From positions 8,556,001 through 8,620,000 of the forward strand of contig OX381721.1 in NCBI GenBank assembly GCA_947462335.1: a stretch of DNA of 64,000 bases. Reading direction: 5' to 3'. This stretch comes from Harmothoe impar. Lineage: Eukaryota; Annelida; Polychaeta; Phyllodocida; Polynoidae. Position 1 is the first letter of the stretch. Each line of letters begins with the position of its first letter. This document shows positions 37,201 through 46,342 of this stretch, in pieces. The notes under the pieces are model-generated. The model was not told where the DNA came from and made no database searches. It saw only the letters and a list, made by a program, of their open reading frames with translations. The position numbers and the translations under genes are program-made.

Positions 37201-40200
37201 TATGGAAAATTAGTATGATATAATTAATAAATCATACTGGGTAAACCATAACCATATAGGATATAGACCTCCAAGTTACCTCCAAATTATTTGATCAGTA
37301 TGTTAAATTTCAGTAGCAAAGTCGGAATTATTTTCTTGCCCATTGCTAAAAGAAACTAGCCAAAAATGCAAATTTTAGTTCAACCGAATTCTGAAGTGAT
37401 TTCAACAGTCCTCTAGCATTCTGGAGCATCCCTGGATCAGAGAATCTTTGGTCTGGAATCATGTTTTCAACCAGAGATGGGGAAAGCCCAATCATTTCTA
37501 CTTAAATAGAGATAATTGTTATTGGTTTGTAATAAATAGTTTTGGCCTAATATTGAGTACATTGTTCTAACCCTGGAGTACAGTTGGGTTGCAAAGCCAT
37601 CTTCTGGGTCAGGCGAACCAATGGTGGGGCTCACGACAGAGATCTAACATGATGTTTTTTTTTGTTGTTTGCATTTTGAGTGATTTTCTTAAATTGAAAT
37701 TTAGACATGGCATGTTTTCAAAGCAATTACAAAGGCCGTCAGACTGCAAATCTGAGTGCTCCCTGGTCGTCTGGTTTTGCGGGACCTTGACCTTGACCCC
37801 TCACCTCGAGCAGCTCCCTGGCCAGGCTGAGTGGTATGAGTGGCTCCTGACCTTGACCTTGCCTGGTGGTACCTGGCCTATCAGTCCTCCTCCCACTCCC
37901 TGACCGCCGACTCTCCCGGGACCAGCGACGGTCTGCTGTAGCTGGGTCCTTGCGAGCATTGAGTATGTCCATGATACTGATGGGTACCAGCACCTCTCCT
38001 GCAGCATTTCGTACAGGTGGTTGTATAGGAGGGGTGCTGGGTGCTGGTCTGGGTGGATACTGGGGTGGTGGAGGCTGTTGTGGTGGGTACTGTGGAGGTG
38101 GGGGCGCTGCTGCAGCAGGTGTGTTATTCTGTGATGCCTTCATTGTAAAGAAAAAAAGAAATATTAGTAATTTCAGAGGTGGAAAGCCTCATCAGACCAG
38201 AATGCACTGAATAGAATAACAGAGAGAATTATGAAAGTACCCCACCATTTACAACAAAGATATCTTGTTAATAGGGCGGCTAAAGACAGTTTCCACCTAA
38301 ATAAAATACACCAGAACAACACAAACCCTAGACAGTATTGGAAAGAAATAAACGAAATTCTCAATCCCAGATCAAACACAGATACCATCAACTTGGTAAA
38401 TGAGCAAGGAGATGAGATAGATACTGAGAATGTCGCACACTTTATAAACCATTTTTTCTCTACCATAGGTTCAAATCTTGCAGAACACATGAATGATGCT
38501 TGGACATATGTACCAGAAAGCAGAGACCCTGTTTTTGAGTTTAGGCCCACCACAGACGATGAAATCTTAAAAATCATCAGAGATATTGATGTAAACAAAC
38601 CGTCCGGTCTTTCAAACATCACCTCCAAAGTAATGAAGGATGCATTTCTCACCCTACCCTTTCATCTAAAGCATATCATAGACTGTACAATAAAGTACTC
38701 TGACTATCCGGCCAGCTGGAAGACTGCAACTGTGACTCCCCTCCCTAAAGAGGGGGACAAAACTAAGGTAAACAACTACCGCCCTATCTCAATCCTGCCT
38801 CTACCAACCAAACTGACTGAGTCCGTTCTTCATCAGCAGCTGACAGGTTACCTTAATGACAACAATATTTTGACTGAAAACCAAAATGGCTTCAGGTCAA
38901 AAAGGTCCACCATCCATAGTCTAGCCACTTTTACTGACCATATCTACAAAGCCATAAATCGTAAAGAAGTAACTACATGTGTTTTCATAGATTTAAAAAA
39001 AGCTTTTGACACTTTAGACCACAATATTTTAATTAAAAAATTGGAAAAAATGGGATTAAAACAAAATTCTTCGAAATTAATTAAATCATATTTAGAAAAT
39101 AGAACACAAAGTACAAAAGCCAATGGGATAGTCTCACAGCCCCTAAATATAACACATGGCGTTCCACAAGGTTCAACATTGGGCCCCTTACTTTTTATAC
39201 TATATATCAACGACCTGTCTACCTGTTTAAACTCCATGCAAGCACAACATTATGCAGATGACACTGCTGTTAACATTTCCTATGAGTATCAGACGCCTCA
39301 AGTGGTAGAAAGGATAGAAAATGATGTGAAAAACCTTATGAAATGGTGCAATGGTAATAAGCTGTCCCTCGATGTAGACAAAACCAAGATTATGACTTTT
39401 GGCACGAGGGGTACACTATCAAGATTTCCAAAGCTGGAGATCCAAGTTGGCACAAACACCATCAGACATGTACCCACCTATAAATATTTAGGAATTACCC
39501 TGGACAGTCAATTGACCTTTGGCAAACATGTCCAGTCTCTAACCAAATCCATTTCACATAAAAGTTATATGTTGAATAGATACAGAAAAAGACTGTCAGA
39601 AAAAGCGTCAGTTGATGTAGTCACAAAAATGATTGTCCCGGTCATCGATTACGGTGACATTATATATGGTGCTGCAGGAAAAACCAAGTTGGATGAGCTC
39701 CAGGTTCATCAAAACAAATGTCTCAGAATATGCAACAGAAATCCTCCACTATTAAACAGAGTGCAACTTCACCAGGAGTATAATGTACTCCCACTAAGAC
39801 TTAGAAGAGAGCTGCACATGACAAAGTTTGCATTCAAAAGAAGTCTGACCCCAGAATATGTGGACAACAGACAGATCTACACACGGGCTCATGATAACCG
39901 GTTGCTAAAAACCTTCTTCACGAGAAGGGCAAAAGTCCAAAAGAGTGTAGCATACCAGTGCGCCTCCCTTTGGAATGCCCTGGAGAGTAAACAAAGGGAA
40001 ACTTTTGAATCTGTAACATTTGGAAATGGAATGAGAAGCATTTATGACCACAAATTGAAGCATTTAACACATATCTAAAACACACACCACCACCAAAGCT
40101 AGAAGACCAGCTCCCAACCATGACTTGTATCAAATTTAATTTTGTGGTATTTTTACCGCATCTGCAATGTTAATTGAAGCATTACATTGTAAGTTATGTT

Positions 40201-43200
40201 ATCTTATACTAAAACCCTATGCTCAAGGCAAAGGCCATACTACTCTATACGCTTATTAGTTATGAATACATGCTACTAACCCTATCTGATCATACTCTAC
40301 ATGCCGATTGAAATCGGTTCACTAACAAATTCTGTATGTAAACATATATTACCGGTACTTTATTGTCCGATGGAGAATCACAGGCTCTTGTCAGCCTATC
40401 ATTGTACAATCAAAACAGAAATAAACATAATAATAATAATAATAATATATAATTCAAAATAGCCAGAAAAATATGACGTTTAGGACCAAAAAGTATCATT
40501 AACTTTCCTTAGATAAAAATGAACCGGGTCCCAATCGGGCCAATTGACTCAAGAACGACCTCTACCTACAGATGGCCTCACCTGGTTGGTGCGGAGAGAC
40601 GACATCATCATCTGCTGCATGACAGACTGGTGCATCTGGGCACCCTGCAGCATCATCATCTCCATCATGTCTGAAACAAGAGTCTACCATATCATCTCCG
40701 TCATGTCTGAAACAAGAATCTACAATCTCATCTCCATCATGTCTGAAACAAGAGTCTACAATCTCATCTCCATCATGTCTGAAACAAGATTCTACAATGT
40801 CAGTTCCATCATGTCTGAAAGAAGAGTCTGCCATGTCATCTCCATCATGTCTGAAACAAGAGTCTACCATGTCATCTCCATCATATCTATAACCAGAGTC
40901 TACAATATCATCTCCATGCCTAAATTCATAAGATAATAATCTCCATCATGTCTGAAACCAGAGTCTTCTATATCATATCCATGTTTGGATTTATGATACA
41001 ATGTCATCTCCATCATGTTTGAAACTATAGTCTTTCGGTGAAGGTACTGGGGGTATACGGGACTAGCATATGCTGGTACTACAGGTATTTGGGGGCCACA
41101 CCCATATCTCCTTATCAAGTTAATCCCCTCCCTTCATACCTGGAACAAAAGGACTGATATTGATAAAAGGGTTCACCTATAATTTACTGCTCTGGAGTCG
41201 GGGGCCTAACCACAAGGTCTTCATTCAGTCAAGATAGCAGACTCCATATCCTAATGTGCTAGTCCCATATATTACACCATACTCACCCCCTTTAGGGTTG
41301 GATGGAGGGACTACTGGTGCAGGTACAGGTGCAGGTACAGGTGCTGGAGCTGGTACAGGTGGATACATGACGGGACTGATGAAGGTCCCATGGTGTGGTA
41401 GAACAGCGTCCATAGGGGGACGGTGAGATCGGCCTGGCAGAAAGAAAAGCCACAGGAATATTAAAACCCTCTCACCGCCAGATTTCTCTGTAATTTTGCC
41501 AAAAATTTGAAAAAAATATAAATAGGCCTATCAAAAATTGAAGTGAGGTTTTAGTATAGATACTCCTTTCACTTTCTTCGTAAACATGAATGGAATGTAG
41601 GATGTGAAAGAGGATGTCATAGGCTTTAGTATGATGCCAAACATGAGGTGCTTTGACTAGGACTTGTAAGAAAATGTTTTCATCAATTTTGAGTAATATT
41701 TTCTTGTTCAGCTCAGTGAATAAGGTGCCCTGGCCGCTATAGCGGCCTGCTGGCGGTGAGAGGGTTAATAAAAGTGTACAATATCTTGTCAGATGTTACA
41801 TGCAAAGTACTTTGATCACAGGTGGACCTTGCCCCTGGCTGTACTATAGAAGCGCAATCAGTCAATTGTCACATCCCCACCCCTTTCTGAGTATAAGAGT
41901 GTCGATTCCATCAGCCAATATCAGCAATACCACTAGGAGGAAATTAATTATTTTCCTTAAAGGGAAATCATGTCTCGCATGTATTGCAATGAGTGGATTA
42001 CTTTCGGGGCACTGGTTAGTTACTCACCAGGACAAAGGGGCATATACATTGAAGCACTATCTGTGTATAATCTAACAATATGGAATGCATGACCATAACA
42101 CCGCAGCTAAATGCAATGATTGACCTACCATAACGTGAGTATCTGTAGTAGTCAGGGGAACGTCGGTCCATATTGTCAATTCGAGGCTGTATAAAATAAT
42201 GATTATTTCTGTGTAAATGTGGTAGAAACTCTCACTCGCTTGTACATTATGACATGGTGTGGAAAAGTGTGTTCTCCATAAAAATAAATCATTGAAATCT
42301 TAATACGTTTTATATTCCACAAATCTAAATTGTCCACCAATTTCATATGTATGATTGACTACCTGAATATACCATGGTACAATCACGTTGTCGTGACAGG
42401 TGGCATTCAGACAAGGTAATTAGTGTGTTGTGTTTGTGTACTCACCGAGTTGGGTGATAGCACCGACCGGCGGTCGTCCTCCGGCCACCTTCGGCCTCTG
42501 TGATCTGTATGGTGAATATCATAATGCAACTGTTATCAGTGGGTATGATATATACATGTATTTCATAGTAAATACTGCAGTCCCATTGATTTAAACAATG
42601 AAAGCCCCGTGAAACAATCCTCACCATTACTTTACCGACCGTGATATCATCGTGATGTCATAGTTGATCATGTAACCCATCAAAATACCTTTTTCTAAGA
42701 TCAATTAAGTGGAATTTCGACAAAATGTTGTCAGTAAGGACATGGACATAATCATACTGATTGTAAAGTACTGCACTGTAGGTCCTCTCAAATTATGCAC
42801 TTCGAAACATGAGTATCTTTACAGTGTCTGGTAGTTTGACCCTTAAAGGCCCGGACAACGTCTGAAGGCTTCCTAATGATATGATTTGCAACATGGCAAA
42901 TCCCTGCACTTTTGATACCCCTTGCACACAATCATGCCAGTGCATTCAACCACTGTGTGGTAGCTGATGCTAGACCTTCTGTCCTGCCTTTACGTTTGAG
43001 AGTCATAATTAATCTGATTCACCGGTCTATCCATGTCACTATCATAACAACTATAGGTGCATTGACTTACATGAGGTGATCTGTTTACTTCTGTTCTCTT
43101 CGTCTTTCTGTTTTTGATCTTCGTCCTTCTGTTTTTGTATCTCCGCAAGTCTCTGTAAGGGATTTAATTAATAATAATAGCTGGTCTTTGATTAATTAAG

Positions 43201-45270
43201 ACAAGGACAGATGAATTGACAGTGCCTTCACTCCTTTCCATGTATTATTTACTATTGCACATCCATGAAAAAGAAGGCTTAATTACCACCAAGATATGGC
43301 TGTTACACGTAATGCTATTCAGACAAAGGGGTAGGTTCCAGGGACAGTACCATATTTTGTTATTTACAGGTTTTCTATTGCTACACTCTTATAGGTTTAC
43401 AATTGAGAACACCAGTAAATGTCCTTAAAGCTGGGCCGTCAGGGTATAAGTTCAGCATTTTCCATACATGGACTAAAATAACAGTTCCACCAGAGGGCAG
43501 CAGTATTTGTACAGGGGACCATGAGAATTGTCCAGCTGTAACATATTCACCCTATTTTGTGCCTGTAAGAGCTGAGCTCCCAGCCCTTAATTTAAGAGCC
43601 CTCTTGTGAATGAAAATGAACTATATCCAAAAGTGCTTTTGGCCTCACTTCAACCATGACGGTCAAGCTTTAACTGACGAGGTGTGGCATTTACAGCAGA
43701 ATATACAGCAACAAAAGGGCAATAGTAAAATGAATGCTGCAAAACTATTGCTTCTGCTGTGAACCATGCTTGCACCTGTGTCTCGCTTCATCAGTGCAAA
43801 AATAAGTTGACATTGTGTAAGGTGGTCTAATTCACTACTATTCAAATCGCTCATGGGGTAAAGTAGAGTGGGTGGGGAAGGCTGCCTACTGTGGGCACGC
43901 CCGGGATAGCTCTCGTAGGTGCGCGGACAAACGTAAACTGTGCAATCTTAACAGAGAATTAAGATCGTCTCAATTATCTTAAAATTAGTACTGTAATTCC
44001 TCAAACGTTCTGAGCGCAATCTTAATCTTATCTTAACCTATCTTAGACTGTCTTAGACTATCTTAAAAGTGTTACAAAGCAGATGAAGACGGCGCCACTA
44101 GTAGTAGTACAATGGAGTGGTAAGACTAGACAGTCCATTGTAGGATATTTTAAGATGTAGGATTAAGATTGCGCTGTTAATGTTTGTCCACGCACCTGGG
44201 AGAGCTATCCTGTATTTGCCTACTGTGGGGGTTTAACTGCCCTTAGAGTAAATAAGGCAAACGGAAAGGATGATCCTTGGCATGATGCACATACCAGTTT
44301 CAACCTTTTTGCACGAAGGAGGACATTTCATGGGAAGCCATGAGGAAATGCTTTGTCTACTTGGAGAATGACTGTAGCTTACCCTACCTACCTCAAAGGA
44401 GTTTCTAGGTCTCACTGAACAATGTAACAAGGTTCCCAACATGATACCTTTCTGTGTTGGTATCTGTACAAGAGGACCCTATCTAACCCGCTCAGTGTCC
44501 TTAATCACTGATAGCATAGAAACATCATGATGTGTTACCCAACATAGATACAGCTAGGGTAAAGGAGGCATGTCACAGTAGTATATAGAGTAGATTAACC
44601 ACTGGTCTTATGGGACTAGCACTGCACTGATACACTGCCCATTTAAACCATTAGCGAAAAATATTATTCCTCGTGTCAATTTCAACACTAGATTGGCATA
44701 AAATATTCGCTATAAAATATCGGAACACTAATAGGCATTCATAACGTATCACCCTTCCTTTCCTATCGAGGGATATATACGAAGAAACATGGAAGCCCAT
44801 GGACGCTCTTCATTCATCATTCTGTGTTGATTCAATGTTTCTTCAACGCTAGGTGCCATAATTATGTCCAATGCCCCCTTACCAAGTAGCCCCACTTTCC
44901 ATTTTCTCCTCCATCTTTTATATCCCCACCCCATACCGGAAAATAAGTATAGTAATTATGTGTGAAGCTTTTTCTTTGGCTTTTTGTATGAGTGTCATGG
45001 TGTATGCTGTTACAATGGTCCATAACGTCATGGGATGTTATGCAACATGATTACACAGCATGGGACACCCCTTCCCATTAGTGCCATAGCACATAGAACG
45101 AGCCCCACACAACCTGTATGTTCCAGCCACACTGCCACAGACTGACACAAGCTCACACTAACTTGCAGGGATGTATCCAGAGCTCCTCCAGCACCTACCT
45201 GGTTAATAAGACGTAGCTGGAGGTTGGCAAACAGGTCCTCCAGCACCTTAGGTTTGTCTGTAGCGGCCAT
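25215..45270 (-). CDS. 19-exon gene, C21orf58-like (DUF4587) protein with an added C-terminal helical module
   Basis: Exons, in order: 45270-45199, 43152-43071, 42504-42446, 42186-42129, 41433-41287, 40670-40582, 38137-37805, 37183-37017, 36633-36572, 35837-35733, 35317-35264, 34735-34662, 34443-34366, 33972-33811, 27499-27398, 26885-26781, 26279-26127, 25578-25486, 25283-25215. All junctions are GT-AG and every phase agrees, giving 687 residues from M-A-A-T-D-K-P-K to K-T-K-R-stop. Exon 2 is a charged coiled coil. Exon 5 is a V-P-A-P repeat. Exon 6 (M-L-Q-G-A-Q-M-H-Q) and exon 8 (I-H-H-H-H-H-G) resemble the two signature motifs I recall for DUF4587, found in human C21orf58, whose function is unknown. 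Exons 7-11 are Pro/Gln-rich. Exons 12-19 are hydrophobic-helical and unrecognised. The acceptor of exon 7 could also lie 9 bp further in. The exon structure is strong; the family name is moderate. It could be two genes if the exon 11-12 join is wrong, but the phase match argues against this. Confidence 0.82.
25622..25840. mobile_element. MITE, TACCATAAA/TACCGTAAA-terminus family (219 bp)
   Basis: Left end TACCATAAATTCTAGCG, right end CTTTACGGTA. Interior copies of CGGCTTAT and AGATCGCCAGT-like words. Located between exons 17 and 18 of the 19-exon gene. Confidence 0.65.
27113..27386. mobile_element. MITE, GCACTGGCGAG-type family (copy 2)
   Basis: Ends in AAAGGGTTAA at 27377-27386 and contains AATGCAGCCCTGGCGAGTTA. 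The left end is degraded. The right end lies 11 bp from the splice donor of exon 15 (exon end 27398). Confidence 0.55.
28001..28540. repeat. GC-rich inverted-repeat segment
   Basis: Runs of G at 28000-28070 and runs of C at 28508-28522 sit in mirrored contexts (CTACAGCCCC on both sides, GGGCACTGA against TCAGTGCCC). GAAAAG(A/T)(A/G)GGG-type words recur inside. Likely a degraded element within intron 14. Confidence 0.35.
29560..30026 (+). promoter_or_regulatory. GC-rich upstream region of the MULE-derived gene
   Basis: A C-rich, CpG-containing stretch in otherwise AT-rich intron DNA, directly before the ATG. It is consistent with a CpG-type promoter and 5' UTR for the nested gene. The reading frame is open from about 29904 but has no ATG before 30027. 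Confidence 0.4.
30027..33355 (+). CDS. domesticated Mutator-like (MULE) transposase-derived protein, 3 exons
   Basis: Exons 30027-30572, 31118-31357 and 32093-33355 join in phase 0 at both junctions (donors GTAAGT and GTACAG; acceptors TTACAG and TTCCAG), giving 682 residues. The first ATG in a long open frame is 30027; upstream codons are open but lack an ATG. Residues 1-182 carry seven copies of a ten-residue T-K-S-H-Q repeat. Exon 2 (K-D-P-L-Q to P-P-N-T) matches the helical linker usually found between the FLYWCH finger and transposase domain of MULEs. Residues 273-412 match the MULE transposase fold: F-L-D-E-G-T-D-D-R-I-I-I-L-G, L-F-E-E-L-L-V-I-H, L-Y-P-L-F-F-C-L-L-P, K-P-K-A-L-V-A-G-Y-D and I-P-I-K-G. 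The first catalytic Asp aligns with T304 and the second with G372, so transposition is not expected. There is no FLYWCH finger and no SWIM finger. The C-terminus is acidic and Ser-rich (S-D-D-S-L repeats). The gene lies antisense within intron 14 of the 19-exon gene. Function unknown; a DNA-binding or regulatory role is inference. Confidence 0.8.
30255..30470 (+). repeat. 30-bp coding minisatellite (T-K-S-H-Q array)
   Basis: Seven in-frame copies of a 30-bp unit carrying TCTACAAAGTCGCACCAG, with Lys to Arg in the last copy. It lies in exon 1 of the MULE-derived gene and encodes a Ser/Lys/His/Gln-rich, probably unstructured tail. Confidence 0.9.
34218..34223 (+). promoter_or_regulatory. possible polyadenylation signal of the MULE-derived gene
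   Basis: First plus-strand AATAAA after the stop at 33355. If used, the 3' UTR would overlap exon 14 of the antisense gene (33811-33972). An ATTAAA variant just before that exon (about 33779) would avoid the overlap. Confidence 0.25.
35482..35690. mobile_element. MITE fragment, GCACTGGCGAG-type family (copy 3)
   Basis: Begins TGACCCTTTAATGACGGCAT and contains GCAGCCCCGGCGAGTGA and GCATCATGCC. The right TIR is lost. It is intronic in the 19-exon gene, between exons 10 and 11. Confidence 0.45.
38171..40449 (+). mobile_element. 5'-truncated non-LTR retrotransposon (Jockey/CR1-type clade)
   Basis: Contains the C-terminal part of an endonuclease/reverse-transcriptase ORF, a short 3' UTR, an AATAAA at 40420 and a (TAA)n tail ending near 40449. 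The endonuclease half is missing, the usual result of incomplete target-primed reverse transcription. The 5' edge is set by the start of the open frame just after TAA at 38168; the true edge may differ by a few bases. Inserted in intron 6 of the minus-strand 19-exon gene, in the opposite orientation. No clear target-site duplication was found. Confidence 0.85.
38231..40078 (+). CDS. reverse transcriptase ORF of the truncated non-LTR element
   Basis: 615 residues from the first ATG; the frame is open back to 38171. The order is the endonuclease-RT linker (about 1-110), fingers with N-N-Y-R-P-I-S (about 180), G-F-R-S-K-R-S-T (about 220), motif A F-I-D-L-K-K-A-F-D (about 250), motif B G-V-P-Q-G-S-T-L-G-P (about 310), the catalytic Y-A-D-D (about 340), thumb K-Y-L-G-I-T-L-D (about 415), then a C-terminal helical region. 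All RT catalytic acids are intact and there is no internal stop, so the copy is young. Without the endonuclease it cannot move by itself. The exact clade (Crack, CR1, L2 or similar) cannot be set by eye. Confidence 0.88.
   Translation: MKVPHHLQQRYLVNRAAKDSFHLNKIHQNNTNPRQYWKEINEILNPRSNTDTINLVNEQGDEIDTENVAHFINHFFSTIGSNLAEHMNDAWTYVPESRDPVFEFRPTTDDEILKIIRDIDVNKPSGLSNITSKVMKDAFLTLPFHLKHIIDCTIKYSDYPASWKTATVTPLPKEGDKTKVNNYRPISILPLPTKLTESVLHQQLTGYLNDNNILTENQNGFRSKRSTIHSLATFTDHIYKAINRKEVTTCVFIDLKKAFDTLDHNILIKKLEKMGLKQNSSKLIKSYLENRTQSTKANGIVSQPLNITHGVPQGSTLGPLLFILYINDLSTCLNSMQAQHYADDTAVNISYEYQTPQVVERIENDVKNLMKWCNGNKLSLDVDKTKIMTFGTRGTLSRFPKLEIQVGTNTIRHVPTYKYLGITLDSQLTFGKHVQSLTKSISHKSYMLNRYRKRLSEKASVDVVTKMIVPVIDYGDIIYGAAGKTKLDELQVHQNKCLRICNRNPPLLNRVQLHQEYNVLPLRLRRELHMTKFAFKRSLTPEYVDNRQIYTRAHDNRLLKTFFTRRAKVQKSVAYQCASLWNALESKQRETFESVTFGNGMRSIYDHKLKHLTHI
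40662..41030. repeat. 39-bp minisatellite built on the exon 6 splice acceptor
   Basis: About eight or nine copies of a 39-bp unit with the core CATCTCCATCATGTCTGAAA, decaying toward 41030. The first copy is the real intron/exon boundary of exon 6 (acceptor at 40671), so each unit repeats TTTCAG followed by the first bases of that exon. Both strands of the array are free of stops for long stretches because 39 is divisible by three. Confidence 0.9.
41057..41268. mobile_element. MITE with ACGGGACTAGCATAT termini (212 bp)
   Basis: TIRs ACGGGACTAGCATAT and ATGTGCTAGTCCCAT. The interior, in reverse orientation, matches parts of the 23.3-kb copy (GGGATTA, AAGGAGAT). Directly follows the 39-bp minisatellite, upstream of exon 6. 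Confidence 0.65.
43896..44216. mobile_element. MITE with 13-bp flanking duplication (321 bp)
   Basis: Inverted ends share GATAGCTCTC, then AGGTGCG and GGACAAAC. TGCCTACTGTGGG is directly repeated outside at 43883-43895 and 44217-44229. The interior has many ATCTTA words. Located in intron 1 of the 19-exon gene. Confidence 0.7.
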
Positions 45271-45538
45271 GTCCTCCTCCTGTCACCCTCCTGACACCTG
45301 CCAGCACATGGAGGAAGGTGTTTACCTGTTACCTGGTTACCCGATAAGGCAATCTCCACAGGTCTGGTTTCTGTAGGACATGGGGTGAGTGGGGGCCAGA
45401 TTGTTGATAAGGGATGGGATCAAAGGTATATGTGCCGCCTGTGGTACATGCGTTTGGTAGTGTGGTGTTCGTTAATGATATGGTATGGTAAAGTGGTCCA
45501 GTGTAATGAGGTGGTAATGAAAATTTAATAATAATAAT
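45271..45538 (-). promoter_or_regulatory. proximal upstream region of the 19-exon gene
   Basis: Only 268 bp separate the presumed ATG (45270; minus-strand context GGAGGAC before ATGGCC) from the Penelope-like element. The 5' UTR and core promoter must lie here or inside the element, unless an unseen non-coding exon lies further upstream. No TATA box was recognised. Confidence 0.4.
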
Positions 45539-45540
45539 AT
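45523..45540. repeat. target-site duplication, left copy
   Basis: ATTTAATAATAATAATAT, identical to 51536-51553. The outer two bases on this side also belong to the element end, so the true duplication is 15-18 bp. Confidence 0.85.
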
Positions 45541-46312
45541 TCGAAAAGACGAGGTTGTTGCTCCGCTACTACATCCAGAACTGACCAGGTAAGGCGATTT
45601 TGGCGCTCCCTGACATGTCAAATTGACATGTGACCACATGCTGTGTTTCCATTGGTTTGTATTTATCAATTAGGTCAAGATAAATACATTTGTTTACCCA
45701 AGAAATAGTTCCCTATTTGTACTTTCAGCAGAACACCCAAAAGATACAATTTTGGGGTTCCTCCGAGGAGACTATTTATTTCTGATTCACAGAACATAAA
45801 AAGTTTGGGTATGGGAAAAAATAAAATAGACCATTTTATTTTTTCTGGTTCAATGGACATTCAGCATTGAATGTGTGGTTGGTTGAGTTCAGGATGTTTC
45901 ATCTTATTCCAAGATTCATCAGGTAGACATTCAGGAGTTTGTGGGTTCAGGTAATTAAATTAAAATTAATTAATTTAAGCCTAGTTTTGATTTTATCTAG
46001 ACACAATAGTGTAGATGGAAATCAGGGCTGACCCAGATTTTGTGACCTAGTTTAGGACTTCTCAGTCAATCAGGACATGTGGGAGCTGCACTGTCTAGGT
46101 GCAACCTACCTATTCAGGTAGGGAATCTTATTTACTTGGTCAAAACTATATCTCATAGTTTTAGGTTAGGTGTAGGATCAATCTTTCAATTGATATTTTC
46201 CCTGTACCAATTTTTAATTGGACACACGTGACTGTTACCGGGGATGTTAGTGCATTTTGAAAAAATGCACTTTACCCTTTCACTACATTGAGAGTGTGCT
46301 TTAGCGTTGGGG
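45539..46312 (-). repeat. PLE downstream long repeat (pLTR copy 1)
   Basis: 774 bp, matching 50632-51405 at a constant offset with no indels. It contains the hammerhead-like core at 45897-45922. It ends at the motif GCGTTGGGG, immediately 3' of the ORF2 end on the minus strand. Confidence 0.93.
45897..45922 (-). ncRNA. hammerhead-ribozyme-like core in the PLE long repeat
   Basis: Minus strand reads CTGATGA, ATCTT, loop GGAAT, AAGAT, GAAA: both conserved hammerhead boxes separated by a perfect 5-bp stem II. Penelope elements are known to carry hammerhead motifs in their long repeats. Stems I and III and the cleavage triplet could not be resolved by eye; a GTC lies 50-odd nt downstream. It may be degenerate. 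Confidence 0.45.
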
Positions 46313-46342
46313 AAAAAATGACGAGGCCTTTTAGGGGTACAT

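Noticed and set aside
40544..40936. 130-codon plus-strand frame of I-S-I-M-S-E-T-R repeats
   Set aside because: Stop-free translation of the 39-bp minisatellite, antisense to exon 6 of a well-supported gene.
45675..45860. 61-codon open frame in the Penelope long repeat, repeated identically at 50768-50953
   Set aside because: Occurs twice only because the long repeats are identical; no domain, and it overlaps non-coding terminal sequence.
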